Shown: piece by piece, positions 33,076 through 42,485 of the stretch
Position numbering within the stretch: position 1 is the stretch's first letter
Layout of the letters: every line of letters starts with the position of its first letter
Assembly: GCA_045124055.1 (NCBI GenBank)
Contig: JBGVKZ010000027.1
Location: 1 to 64,000, forward strand
Direction: 5' to 3'
Origin: CALZKI01 sp045124055
Lineage (GTDB): Bacteria > Bacillota > Clostridia > Lachnospirales > Lachnospiraceae
DNA: 64,000 nt
Program-made: the position numbers and the translations under genes
The notes under the pieces: generated by a model
The model's database searches: none
What the model was told of the DNA's origin: nothing
The model's input: only the letters and a program-made list of their open reading frames with translations

Positions 33076-33759
33076 TTATCTATTTAAGATTAATTTTGTT
33101 AATTCAACAGGGTCAACGATTTTGCCATCTTTATAAACACGCATATTACCTGAAGCGATTTCGTCAATTAAGATAACTTCGTTGTTGTTGTAACCAAATT
33201 CAAATTTGATGTCCCATAAATCAAGTCCGATAGATTTTAAATCATCAGAAACGATTTTTGTAATTTTTAAAGTCTGTTCCTTCATACTCTGGAACATTTC
33301 TGGTGTCATAATACCAAGAGCAGCAAGACCTTCGCTTGTAACAAGTGGATCGCCTAAAGCATCGTTTTTGAAAGTACATTCTACATAGCCACCTTCTAAA
33401 ACTGTACCATCTTCCATATATTCGCCATATCTACGGATAAAGCTTCCTGTTGCAACCTGACGGCAGATAACTTCAAGGCCGTGACCAAATACAGTTGCTG
33501 GAAGAACTTCCATAGTAGCATTTTCAACATCAGCACTTACATAGTGTGTTTTGATTCCAGCTTCTTTTAATAATTCAAAGTAGTGGATAGAAGTCTGTAA
33601 ATTAGCTTTACCAATACCTTCGATTGTTAATCCGACGCTGTTTTCACCTGGATCGAAAACGCCGTCTTTTCCTGTGCAGTCGTCTTTGAATTTCAACATT
33701 ACGTTGCCATTGTCAAGCTTATACACATTTTTTGTTTTTCCTTCATAGATCTTTTCCAT
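33076..33759 (-). CDS. purC: phosphoribosylaminoimidazole-succinocarboxamide synthase
   Basis: The 227-residue enzyme makes SAICAR from CAIR, aspartate and ATP in purine synthesis. The N-terminal YEGKTKNVY, the middle VICRQVATGSFIRRYG and the C-terminal LIDEIASGNMRVY are diagnostic. Its length is that of the short bacterial form. It stands alone, without other pur genes in the window. No purine riboswitch was recognised in the 150 bp upstream. Confidence 0.95.
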   Translation of the reverse strand: MEKIYEGKTKNVYKLDNGNVMLKFKDDCTGKDGVFDPGENSVGLTIEGIGKANLQTSIHYFELLKEAGIKTHYVSADVENATMEVLPATVFGHGLEVICRQVATGSFIRRYGEYMEDGTVLEGGYVECTFKNDALGDPLVTSEGLAALGIMTPEMFQSMKEQTLKITKIVSDDLKSIGLDLWDIKFEFGYNNNEVILIDEIASGNMRVYKDGKIVDPVELTKLILNR

Positions 33760-33913
33760 TGTGATTTTTCTCCTTCCGAGTAAGCCTAATCATCAAAATT
33801 AATACAAACCTACTTTACCACAAAAATTTTTATCCTTCAATTCGTAAATATGATATAATTTTGAGTAGATTAAAAAGGATTTTTAGTAAAAAAAGAAAAG
33901 AGTATGTAAAACG

Positions 33914-34396
33914 ATGATATTTGTAGAAGCAAAAGAAGGCGATGTGAAAGAAATCAGACAGTTATATAAAAGTGCCATTGGTAGTGAGGGGTGCACCTGG
34001 AGTGAAGAATATCCAGGGATAGAACATACCGAGGGTGATTTAAAAAGGCATGGATTATTTTGCCTGAAAGCTGAGAACGGAGAAGTTATTGGAGCAATTT
34101 CCATTGATGATGATGAATTAGTAGAAAATTTACCCTTTTTTCATAGGGATGGAGCTGAGCTTGCCAGATTGGTGGTAAAAGAAAGCTATCAAAATCAGGG
34201 AATTGCGGGAAAACTTCTGGAATACGCGATGGAAATATTGCGGGAGAGAGGTTATACTTACGTGCATTTTTTAGTAAGTAAATATCATAAAAAGGCACTA
34301 AGAGCTTATGAAAAATTGCACTTTCACAAGGTGGGGGAAACAGATTTATATGAGGGCCAGTGGTGGTGTTATGAAAAACCGCTTAAAAGCCTGTAA
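33914..34396 (+). CDS. GNAT family N-acetyltransferase
   Basis: The 160-residue protein has the GNAT acetyl-CoA-binding motif QNQGIAGKLLEYAME preceded by ELARLVVKESY, and the C-terminal AYEKLHFHKVGE strand-helix. It transfers acetyl from acetyl-CoA to an unknown amine. A TATAAT at 33854-33859 with a weak -35 lies upstream, and the ribosome site is poor. Divergent from purC. Confidence 0.85.
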   Translation: MIFVEAKEGDVKEIRQLYKSAIGSEGCTWSEEYPGIEHTEGDLKRHGLFCLKAENGEVIGAISIDDDELVENLPFFHRDGAELARLVVKESYQNQGIAGKLLEYAMEILRERGYTYVHFLVSKYHKKALRAYEKLHFHKVGETDLYEGQWWCYEKPLKSL

Positions 34397-34411
34397 ACTT
34401 GGGAAAGACGC

Positions 34412-34440
34412 TTGAACATATAGCAGGGAAAGTTTATAAT
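34412..34440 (+). promoter_or_regulatory. promoter of the EIIC-EAL gene
   Basis: TTGAAC at 34412-34417 and TATAAT at 34435-34440 are exactly 17 bp apart. Confidence 0.75.
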
Positions 34441-34480
34441 TAGGGTATAGGTATTTTCTTAGAAGAAATGGGGAGTAAAT

Positions 34481-36595
34481 ATGGAGGAAAAACGCAAGGG
34501 GTTATTGTATCGTTTGTATGAAAGAATGAATAATTCGAAGCTACTTTTGTGTATTAGAAGCAGTTTGATTATGCTGATTCCGGTTTTGGTGATTGGGTCT
34601 ATGGCACTTATGCTTAAGTCTTTGCCAATCGAAGCTTATCAGCAATTTATTCAGTCTTTTGGTGGCGGGATTTTGGAGAATTTTCTAAATCTCATATATG
34701 CAGCTACGTTTCATGTTTTGTCTTTGTATGTGACGCTTAGTGTGGCTATTTGTTATACCCAGCAGATAGCAGGCGATAATAAGCACACATTAGGACCAGT
34801 GGTTTCATCTTTAGTAGCTTTTGTCATTATGAGCGGCACTCTGGATAATGGGGTAAATCTGGACACGTGGAATGCATCCGGAATGTTCACTGCGGTTGTG
34901 AGTTCACTTTTGGCGTCCTATTGTTATGATATTATTAGTAAAAAGATGAAGAAGACCATTCGTCTGTTTACAGAGGGCGATGACGAAATTTTTAGGAATA
35001 CGTTAGGTTCTTTATTGCCAACGGCTATTGTGGCGATTTTGGCAGCAGCATTTAATGCTTTGGTAATGTTGTGTTTTGATGGCAACAATTTGCAGATGGT
35101 ATTTGAATACTATTTAATCCAGCTCTTTGACAATATGGGCAGAAATATGGGAACAGTGGTGCTGTTTGAATTTTTGACACAGCTTATGTGGTTTTTTGGA
35201 ATTCACGGCAACAATGTGTTAGAGCCCGTTTGTGAAAATATCTTTGAACCGGCTATGGATAGGAATCAGGAACTTTTAGAACAGGGGTTAGCAGCAACAG
35301 AAATTTACAGTAAGACTTTCTTAGACACCTTTGTTTTAATGGGTGGAAGCGGTTGCGTAATGTGTCTTTTAGTAGCAATTTTAGTATTCAGTAAAAGACG
35401 TAATAATAGAAAATTAGCGAAAATTGCAGCCATTCCGGGATTTTTCAATATTAGTGAAATGATTACTTTTGGGTTGCCGATTGTGTTTAATCCGATTTTC
35501 TTTATCCCATATTTATTAACACCAATAGTTTTGGCACTGATAAGTTCTTTGGCAATTCAAATTGGACTTGTGCCGATACCAATACATCACGTGGAGTGGA
35601 CAACACCGGTTTTATGGAGTGGATATGCCGCCACCGGTTCTATTGCAGGAAGCATTTTGCAGATTGTCAACCTGGTTATTGGTACTTTGATTTATGCACC
35701 ATTTGTTCGCATTTTTGATAAGCAGTTAGTACAAAATGCCAATACAAAAATGGATAAACTGGTTGATATTATGAAGCGAAGTGAGGAGACAAGAGAGCCG
35801 GTAAAATTATTATCTTTAAGAGATGACAGTGGTATGGTGGCTAGACATCTGGCGGAGGATTTGGATTTTCAGTTGATTCAGAAAAAACCGATTTTGTATT
35901 TCCAGCCACAGTACAATCACAAAGGAGAATGTATTGGTGCAGAAGCTTTGTTAAGATGGAAACACAGTGCGTATGGAATGATTTATCCGCCATTAGTCAT
36001 TCAGATTGCAGAGGAATCCGACAAGCTTATTGCCTTGGAAAAGAATATTTTTGAAACGATAATGGAAGCAATGCCGCAATTACTCCATATCTTTGGAGAA
36101 AATGCGAAAATTTCCATCAACGTAACGGGAACCACCATCCAGTCCAAAGAGTTTGAAACTTTCTTAATTGGACTTGGTGAAAAATATGCCAAATACAAGG
36201 AAAGAATTGTTATTGAGATAACGGAGCAGGCGGCACTTTCTATTAAAGAGGAATTGATTAAACGATTGACAAGAATTAGTCAGGCAGGATTCAGGTTTGC
36301 CATTGATGATTTTTCAATGGGAAGTACATCTATCAAATATTTACAGACAAACTTGTTTACATTAATTAAGTTAGATGGTTCTATGACCAGGTCTATTTTG
36401 GGCAATATTCGTTCCAAAGAAATCGTGGCTTCTATTACCAAGTTGTCGAAGGATTTGGGAATCGATGTTTTGGCAGAATATGTTGAGACAGAGGAGCAAA
36501 GAGCCGTACTGGAAGAAGTGGGTTGTTATCTGTATCAAGGATATTTATACAGCCCGGCAGTTCCGATGGAAAAATTGGAAGTTTCGAAAAAATAA
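34481..36595 (+). CDS. PTS EIIC-type membrane domain fused to an EAL c-di-GMP phosphodiesterase
   Basis: The 704-residue protein has two parts. Residues 1-420 resemble the membrane-spanning EIIC of cellobiose/lichenan-type PTS permeases, with about ten helices and the loop GIHGNNVLEPV. Residues 460-700 form a complete EAL domain: E488 in GAEALLRWKH, N in INVTGT, EITE, the metal-binding pair in AIDDFSMGST, K in LIKLDGS, E in LAEYVET and QGYLYSP, so it should be active on c-di-GMP. No EIIA or EIIB is nearby. The EIIC part therefore probably acts as a sugar sensor controlling c-di-GMP. Confidence 0.9.
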   Translation: MEEKRKGLLYRLYERMNNSKLLLCIRSSLIMLIPVLVIGSMALMLKSLPIEAYQQFIQSFGGGILENFLNLIYAATFHVLSLYVTLSVAICYTQQIAGDNKHTLGPVVSSLVAFVIMSGTLDNGVNLDTWNASGMFTAVVSSLLASYCYDIISKKMKKTIRLFTEGDDEIFRNTLGSLLPTAIVAILAAAFNALVMLCFDGNNLQMVFEYYLIQLFDNMGRNMGTVVLFEFLTQLMWFFGIHGNNVLEPVCENIFEPAMDRNQELLEQGLAATEIYSKTFLDTFVLMGGSGCVMCLLVAILVFSKRRNNRKLAKIAAIPGFFNISEMITFGLPIVFNPIFFIPYLLTPIVLALISSLAIQIGLVPIPIHHVEWTTPVLWSGYAATGSIAGSILQIVNLVIGTLIYAPFVRIFDKQLVQNANTKMDKLVDIMKRSEETREPVKLLSLRDDSGMVARHLAEDLDFQLIQKKPILYFQPQYNHKGECIGAEALLRWKHSAYGMIYPPLVIQIAEESDKLIALEKNIFETIMEAMPQLLHIFGENAKISINVTGTTIQSKEFETFLIGLGEKYAKYKERIVIEITEQAALSIKEELIKRLTRISQAGFRFAIDDFSMGSTSIKYLQTNLFTLIKLDGSMTRSILGNIRSKEIVASITKLSKDLGIDVLAEYVETEEQRAVLEEVGCYLYQGYLYSPAVPMEKLEVSKK

Positions 36596-36623
36596 GTGGC
36601 GAAATATATAAAAATGTTACATA

Positions 36624-36655
36624 ATGGGTATGCACGGTTTTTTGTGCATACCCAT
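36624..36655 (+). terminator. terminator of the EIIC-EAL gene
   Basis: ATGGGTATGCAC at 36624-36635 pairs perfectly with GTGCATACCCAT at 36644-36655 around a T-rich loop. Only TTTAGAAT follows, so termination may be partial. Confidence 0.6.
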
Positions 36656-36679
36656 TTAGAATAAAAATAGGAGGATTTT

Positions 36680-38302
36680 ATGAAAATAAAGTTAGGAAAA
36701 TTTAATTTGATAGGATATGTGTGCCTTGTGGTTGCATTTTTAATTAATTTTTATCTTTCATTACCAGCAATGAACATTCATAGCAATGGATTTTGGGCAC
36801 AACTTATTGTGTTTTTAGCATTGGGCGTCGTGTTTTCTTTTCCTTTTGGTAAAAAAAACTGGCCCATTGACTTTTCTATCAAAAAGATGTCAGTTTTGAC
36901 AAAAGTTTTAGGAGGAGGAGTATGTATTTGTGTTTTGGTATTACTTTTGGGTAATTTGATTTCCTCTCCTCTTTTCAATGCAAAAAGATATGCAAGCTTG
37001 ATTACTGTTGAGACCAGTCATTTTGAAGAAGATATTCCGGAAAGCGAAAATATTAATGATATTGCACTGATGGATACTGCCAGTGCCCAGATTATCGGAG
37101 AAAGAGCGATTGGTACTCTGGCAGATGTGGTCAGTCAGTATGTGGTAAGTGATGAATATACTACGTTTGATTACAATGGAAAACCAATGAAAATCGCCAC
37201 ATTAGAATATGCAGATTGGTTTAAATGGTTTAATAACCGTAAAGAAGGTATTCCGGGTTATGTTTTGGTAGACCCTGTTGCCAATGAGGCAGAATACGTG
37301 GAACTTGAAAGCCCTATCAAATATACTTCTTCCGGTCACTTTGGTGATAATTTGCAAAGACATCTTCGTTTTCAGTATCCGACAGCAATTTTTGAAGGCT
37401 ATTATTTAGAGCTGGATAACGAAGGAAAACCTTATTATATTTGTCCGACTTTAACCGCGAAAATTGGTTTGTTTGGAGGTAAGGACGTAGAAGGTGTTGT
37501 TATCTGTGACCCAACCAGTGGAGAAAGTGAATATTATGATGTAGAGAATGTACCTGCTTGGGTAGATAGAGTGTATGATGGCACGTTGGTACAGGAAAAA
37601 TATGATTGGTACGGAATGTATTCAGGTGGTTATTTTAACAGCATTATCGGAAACAAGGGCTGTAAAGTGACCACAGATGATTATGGTTATAAAGTGATGA
37701 ATGGCGACGTATGGATTTATACAGGCGTAACTTCTGTTAATGGAGATGAATCCAACATCGGTTTTGTTATGATTAATTTAAGAACTTGTGAATGTAAGTA
37801 CTATGAGATTGCCGGTGCAGAGGAATATTCTGCTATGTCCTCAGCAGAAGGTCAAGTACAGCATTTGGGCTACACAGCTGCCTTCCCATCTTTGATTAAC
37901 ATTGATGGCTCACCGACTTACATTATGGTATTAAAGGACAATGCAGGACTGGTCAAAATGTACGCATTGGTGAATGTGCAGAAATATAACATTGTAGCCA
38001 CAGGTAGTACACAAAAAGAAGCTTTGACAGAATACAGACGTCTGTTAAAAGAGAACGGAATTATCAGTACTGACCAGTTCGCCGCAGAAAACTTGCCATC
38101 AAAAGAGATTACGATTTTTGACATTCAATTTGTTACCACAGAGGGAGAAACCATTGTGTATATTAAAGATACCAATAATGGGGTATATAAACAGAATTTC
38201 TCAGAGAACGAAAGCTTAATTTTATTAAATATCGGCGATGAAATTACGGTTTACTATGAGGAAAGTGACGAAACAATTAAAGAGTTAGTAAGTTATCAGT
38301 AA
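36680..38302 (+). CDS. uncharacterised membrane protein with large C-terminal domain
   Basis: The 540-residue protein has three hydrophobic helices in its first 96 residues (about 11-31, 41-58 and 74-96) and a long, acidic, soluble part of some 440 residues. The soluble part contains repeated beta-type segments (GVVICDPTSGESEYYDVENV, FVMINLRTCECKYYEIAG), in which a value and its derivation alternate, but no catalytic set is recognised. AGGAGG precedes the ATG. It heads a run of membrane genes to 40230. I do not recognise the family. Confidence 0.7.
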   Translation: MKIKLGKFNLIGYVCLVVAFLINFYLSLPAMNIHSNGFWAQLIVFLALGVVFSFPFGKKNWPIDFSIKKMSVLTKVLGGGVCICVLVLLLGNLISSPLFNAKRYASLITVETSHFEEDIPESENINDIALMDTASAQIIGERAIGTLADVVSQYVVSDEYTTFDYNGKPMKIATLEYADWFKWFNNRKEGIPGYVLVDPVANEAEYVELESPIKYTSSGHFGDNLQRHLRFQYPTAIFEGYYLELDNEGKPYYICPTLTAKIGLFGGKDVEGVVICDPTSGESEYYDVENVPAWVDRVYDGTLVQEKYDWYGMYSGGYFNSIIGNKGCKVTTDDYGYKVMNGDVWIYTGVTSVNGDESNIGFVMINLRTCECKYYEIAGAEEYSAMSSAEGQVQHLGYTAAFPSLINIDGSPTYIMVLKDNAGLVKMYALVNVQKYNIVATGSTQKEALTEYRRLLKENGIISTDQFAAENLPSKEITIFDIQFVTTEGETIVYIKDTNNGVYKQNFSENESLILLNIGDEITVYYEESDETIKELVSYQ

Positions 38303-38354
38303 GTTGTAAAAGGTACTTCAGGTTTGGAAGGGGATTTTTTTAGAGGTGAAGTAA

Positions 38355-39095
38355 ATGGTATGTAAAAACTGCGGTGCGAAAATGGAAGATGGCGAACTAT
38401 TGTGTCAATACTGTGGCACAGAAAACAGTGAGGTCGCAAAAAAACAGCAAGAGGCTTACCTGGAAAGGTATGAAAAAAAGCGTGATGAACTAAAGAATGC
38501 ACCGAAAAAGGTTTTGAAAAAGACTACGAAGACTTTGTTTTATGCACTCGCTATTTTATTAGGTGGTTTGGCATTGATTTTAGTAGTGATATTTGCTTTT
38601 TCTAAAGTGACCTCCGGGGACTTACTGGCACAGCAGGAAGAAGAAATTGAACGCTTGGAACAATATTATATCGCGGGCGATTATGAAACCATGTGTGATT
38701 ACTTTGCCCAAATTGGTAAACGTGGCGGTAGTTATGAAAAATACGATAGAATCTATGATATTTATTGGGATTTAGATGACAATATAGCGGCACTGAAAAA
38801 TGAGTGGGAATATGCAGGAGTTATTGAACTGGAAGTAACTGGTGTAGAAAGAGCCATAGAAGCGTGTATTGGAAGGTTAGCAGAAATCAAGGAGATGGAA
38901 GATTTTGACTTTCCATATGGAGAAAAAGAAGGAGCTTTGTATGTACGAGAACAATATATGCAGGCCCTAAAATCTTATATGTTTTTAACAGAGGAAGAAA
39001 TCGAAAGTGCAATTTCTGTGTATAGTGAAGAAGAAAATGACTATTTAGAGTTGGCGGAAATCGCGATTTCGAGAATGGAGGAAAAGGCCCAGTGA
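38355..39095 (+). CDS. zinc-ribbon membrane protein
   Basis: The 246-residue protein starts with a zinc ribbon (CKNCGAKMEDGELLCQYCG, two CXXC pairs), a charged linker, one membrane helix at about residues 60-84 (LFYALAILLGGLALILVV) and a helical, acidic domain beginning LEQYYIAGDYETM. The ribbon should face the cytoplasm and the acidic domain the outside. It forms an operon with the next two genes, which share the membrane/acidic part. Function unknown. Confidence 0.75.
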   Translation: MVCKNCGAKMEDGELLCQYCGTENSEVAKKQQEAYLERYEKKRDELKNAPKKVLKKTTKTLFYALAILLGGLALILVVIFAFSKVTSGDLLAQQEEEIERLEQYYIAGDYETMCDYFAQIGKRGGSYEKYDRIYDIYWDLDDNIAALKNEWEYAGVIELEVTGVERAIEACIGRLAEIKEMEDFDFPYGEKEGALYVREQYMQALKSYMFLTEEEIESAISVYSEEENDYLELAEIAISRMEEKAQ

Positions 39096-39787
39096 AATGC
39101 AAAAACTGTGGTGGCCAGTACAAAACCAGAGAGCTAAGGTGTCCTTATTGTGAAACGGAGAATTTGCTAGGTAAGCTTTGGAGTGTTCAAAGAAGCGAGG
39201 CAGAGCTTTCATACGAAAGAGAGAGAAAAGCTATGGGGAAATTTTTGATTTCCCCATATATGTTAAATCGTATTATGAATCGTTGTCTTGTCACATTAGT
39301 AGTTTTATTTGTGGCATATTGGGTAGGAGCCTTTCTGTTTTTCTGGATTTCGGAGCAAGTGGAAGAACTAAGTTTCAAGTGGAATCGTGATAAGATAGAA
39401 GCACAAATGGAAGAATATTATGTAGCTGGCGAATATGACAGGCTAGATGCCTATATGTATGAAAAGGACGTGGATTGCACACAGTATTATGCCTATACTC
39501 AAGCAACGCTATTACATAATGATTATAGTCGATATATGGAATACCGGCTATTTTATGCTAGTCTTAGCGAGGAAGAAAAGGCAAAGGATACATACTATTT
39601 GGATTATGCCCTGGACTATTCTGCCCGTGTGTATACCTTAGATTGCGGAATATACAGTGAGCTTGATGAAAGAAATCGTGAATTGTACGAAACCTATCAA
39701 AAAGAAATTATGGCATATTGGGTAGGTGAGTTGGAGCTTAGTCAGGAAGAAATCGACTATATGAAAGAATGGGGGTACTACCAATGA
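39092..39787 (+). CDS. zinc-ribbon membrane protein, paralog
   Basis: The 231-residue protein repeats the plan of its upstream neighbour: an N-terminal ribbon (CKNCGGQYKTRELRCPYCE), one membrane helix near residues 68-90 and an acidic helical domain beginning MEEYYVAGEYDRLD. Start GTG overlaps the upstream stop in GTGA, a sign of translational coupling, with GGAGG just before. Function unknown. Confidence 0.75.
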   Translation: MKCKNCGGQYKTRELRCPYCETENLLGKLWSVQRSEAELSYERERKAMGKFLISPYMLNRIMNRCLVTLVVLFVAYWVGAFLFFWISEQVEELSFKWNRDKIEAQMEEYYVAGEYDRLDAYMYEKDVDCTQYYAYTQATLLHNDYSRYMEYRLFYASLSEEEKAKDTYYLDYALDYSARVYTLDCGIYSELDERNRELYETYQKEIMAYWVGELELSQEEIDYMKEWGYYQ

Positions 39788-40230
39788 AACAGGAAAATGT
39801 AGCTCGTTCTTACGGAATCTTAGTAGGAAAACTCTTTCTTTTCCTTTTAGGAGCTATGATATGGTTTTCCCTTGCTCTTTTTACGATTCGCTATGTAAAA
39901 GAAGAATCAACAGACTATTACAACAGCGAAGCGTTTATAGTCAATGAATGCGATGAATACTATTATGAAAAAAAGTATGCTGAATTATATGAATTTCTCA
40001 ATTTGTATAAGGCATACGACGAAAAGTATGCTGTGTATTGGGAAGTGACTAATGCGTATATAGATTTGCAGGAATATTTGAAGTGGAAAAAGGTATCCAA
40101 AGAAGAGATTAGTAATGCCAGAGAAATGGAAAAGCTGTATAAGGAAAAGGTAATCAATTATGCAAAAAATCCAGCCTTCCCACAAAATCAAAAATATCTT
40201 GATAATTTTGTAGAAATGCTGGATAAATAA
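39784..40230 (+). CDS. membrane protein, ribbon-less paralog of the upstream pair
   Basis: The 148-residue protein lacks the zinc ribbon but keeps one membrane helix (about residues 14-37) and the acidic outside part with CDEYYYEKKYAELYEFL, which aligns with the EYYxxGEYD motif of the two upstream proteins. ATG 39784 overlaps the previous stop in ATGA and GGGGG lies before it; an ATG at 39769 is inside the previous gene with no ribosome site. Function unknown. Confidence 0.7.
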   Translation: MKQENVARSYGILVGKLFLFLLGAMIWFSLALFTIRYVKEESTDYYNSEAFIVNECDEYYYEKKYAELYEFLNLYKAYDEKYAVYWEVTNAYIDLQEYLKWKKVSKEEISNAREMEKLYKEKVINYAKNPAFPQNQKYLDNFVEMLDK

Positions 40231-40234
40231 TTCA

Positions 40235-41113
40235 TTATTTTTTTTCTAAAGAAGCTTTCGATTCCTGATTTTTGATATACCACCATTTGAAAATAGCACT
40301 ACCGATGATGATGATATAACCTATAACGCTTAGCCAGTCTGGAATCTGGTCTAAGAAGAAAAATCCGAGCATTGCGGCAAACAGTATTTGAAAATAGTCA
40401 AATACGGAAATGTCTTTTGCTGGAGCTTTGGTATAGGCAGCAGTAATGCAGAACTGACCACCAGTAGCACCAAGACCAGCTAACATTAGATAAATCAGCT
40501 GCTTTAAAGTCATTGGTGAATAACTAAAAATCAGGTAAGGTGTTGTTACAATACAGGAAAATATGGAGAAATAAAATACGATAACGGCCCCTTTGACTCC
40601 CTGTTTTCCTAATTTTCTTACGCAAGTGTAGGCTATTCCGGCACCAAGACCGCCAAGAAGACCTATAAGGGCGTAGACAAATTCCATCTGAAAAGATGGT
40701 TTAATAATGAATAAAGAACCTATGAAGGCAACTACAACCGCACCCCATTCAAATTTGTTTGCCTTTTCTTTTAAAATAAAGTAAGAGAAGATAATTGCGA
40801 AAAATGGGGACAACTTGTTGAGCATATTTGCATCGGAAAGATTTAACTTGTCAATAGCGTAGAAATTGCAGATAACTCCGGCAGTTCCGAAAACGCAGCG
40901 GCAGGCAAGGGGCAGAAAATTTTCTTTTTTTAAGCGAATTTTTTCTCCCTTTCTTATCAGACTTATGGCGGCAAAAACCGCAGGAAGAAGATTTCGGAAA
41001 AAAGTTTTTTGCATCGTTGGTAAATCACCGGATAATCTGACGAAAAAAGTCATAAACGAAAAGGAAAGTCCGGCACATAAAATTAGTAAAATTCCTTGAT
41101 GACGTTGTTTCAT
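40235..41113 (-). CDS. DMT superfamily (EamA) transporter
   Basis: The 292-residue protein has ten hydrophobic helices in two EamA halves, with the typical LSPFFAIIFSYFILKEKAN at the end of the first and FQILFAAMLGFFFLDQIPDW at the end of the second. Such proteins export metabolites or amino acids, but the substrate cannot be read from sequence. GGAG lies before ATG 41113; the frame extends to 41149 without a better site. It ends 5 bp from the convergent membrane gene. Confidence 0.88.
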   Translation of the reverse strand: MKQRHQGILLILCAGLSFSFMTFFVRLSGDLPTMQKTFFRNLLPAVFAAISLIRKGEKIRLKKENFLPLACRCVFGTAGVICNFYAIDKLNLSDANMLNKLSPFFAIIFSYFILKEKANKFEWGAVVVAFIGSLFIIKPSFQMEFVYALIGLLGGLGAGIAYTCVRKLGKQGVKGAVIVFYFSIFSCIVTTPYLIFSYSPMTLKQLIYLMLAGLGATGGQFCITAAYTKAPAKDISVFDYFQILFAAMLGFFFLDQIPDWLSVIGYIIIIGSAIFKWWYIKNQESKASLEKK

Positions 41114-41213
41114 AAACAAAACTCCTTTGGTGAATCGTTTCCAAAACATTCTATCACAAATTGTTGAAGGTGCAAGGAGATTCTGATAGTAAAAAAGATA
41201 GAGAGGTAATGAA

Positions 41214-42422
41214 GTGGCAGTTTATAATACCCTTAGCAAAGAGCTACAAGAAAGAATCGAATATGACAGACAAAATGGCTGGCAAAATCCATATGCGTGT
41301 ATTGACAGTGATGTTGTGCGTAGATATGCCGGTCACGATAAGCCTTTTTTATGGCGACCTGTTTTTGTCAGTGATACGGAGAAAATATTGCATAATCCTT
41401 ATTATAATAGGTATAGTGACAAAACTCAGGTGTTTTCCCTATATAAAAATGATGACATTTCCAGAAGGTCTTATCATGTCCAGCTGGTATCCAGAATTGC
41501 CCGCAATATTGGGGCGATATTGGGACTTAATAATGATTTGATTGAGGCAATTTCTTTAGGGCACGATATGGGACATACGCCTTTTGGTCATGATGGAGAA
41601 CGTATTTTGGACGAATTGTTTTATGAACAAAGTGGACGTCATTTTTTTCATAATGTTCATAGTGTCAGAGTTTTAGACCACCTTATTTGCAGAAATATCA
41701 GTTTACAAACTTTAGATGGTGTCGTTTGTCACAATGGAGAAATGGAACTAAAAGAGTATAGGCCTCACCAACTTTCAAATTTTGAGGAGTTTGATAAGCG
41801 TTTGGAAAGCTGTTATCTTACAGAAAAAGCCAATAAAAAACAAGTGCCATCGACACTGGAAGGCTGTGTGATGCGTATTTGTGATATCATTGCGTATTTA
41901 GGAAAAGACAGACAGGACGCAGAGCGTTTGAAGGTTGTGGAAAATAAGGATATTTTTTCATCCTTGGAAATTGGGCAAAGTAATGCAGAGATTATTAATA
42001 ATCTGATTGTAAATATTGTAGAAAATAGTTATGGAAAAGATTATCTGGCTATGGATGAAGAATATTTTAAGGCATTAAAGCTTGCAAAAAAGGAAAATTA
42101 TCAGTTTATTTATGGCAACGCTGATATGAAAAAAGTGGTTGATGAGCAAATTAAACCGATGTTTGCCTGTGTATATGAAGAACTATTAAAGCAGGCAAAG
42201 GAAAAGAAAAAGGATTCTATTTTGTATACACATCACATTGACTTTTTGAAGGAACAGAATCAGTATCAGGCTTATTTTGATATAGAAAAATACTTAGCAG
42301 AAGACGAAAATCAGATTGTTGTAGATTATATTGCAAGTATGACAGATGATTATTTGATTGAGCTTTATCACTATTTGTTCCCAAAAGGACAATACAAAGT
42401 GGATTATAAAGGATACTTTTAA
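41214..42422 (+). CDS. dGTPase-like HD-domain phosphohydrolase
   Basis: The 402-residue protein belongs to the deoxyguanosinetriphosphate triphosphohydrolase family, which cleaves dNTPs to nucleoside and triphosphate. The HD metal site is visible as H88 in RRSYHVQ, then H117-D118 in GHDMGHTPFGHDGERIL, which also holds the family-typical downstream histidines. RYAGHDKPFLWRP in the N-terminus is less usual. GTG start with GAGAGG 7 bp upstream. Such enzymes control dNTP pools and can limit phage replication. Confidence 0.85.
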   Translation: MAVYNTLSKELQERIEYDRQNGWQNPYACIDSDVVRRYAGHDKPFLWRPVFVSDTEKILHNPYYNRYSDKTQVFSLYKNDDISRRSYHVQLVSRIARNIGAILGLNNDLIEAISLGHDMGHTPFGHDGERILDELFYEQSGRHFFHNVHSVRVLDHLICRNISLQTLDGVVCHNGEMELKEYRPHQLSNFEEFDKRLESCYLTEKANKKQVPSTLEGCVMRICDIIAYLGKDRQDAERLKVVENKDIFSSLEIGQSNAEIINNLIVNIVENSYGKDYLAMDEEYFKALKLAKKENYQFIYGNADMKKVVDEQIKPMFACVYEELLKQAKEKKKDSILYTHHIDFLKEQNQYQAYFDIEKYLAEDENQIVVDYIASMTDDYLIELYHYLFPKGQYKVDYKGYF

Positions 42423-42442
42423 GTGATATTTATAAGGAACGA

Positions 42443-42485
42443 AACAATAGATGGTGACTTTTATAAAAAGCCGCCATCTATTGTT
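42443..42485. terminator. bidirectional hairpin overlapping the 3' end of the reductase gene
   Basis: AACAATAGATGG at 42443-42454 pairs with CCATCTATTGTT at 42474-42485. The right arm lies inside the last codons of the convergent reductase gene (stop at 42461-42463). It probably ends the dGTPase-like transcript. Confidence 0.6.
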
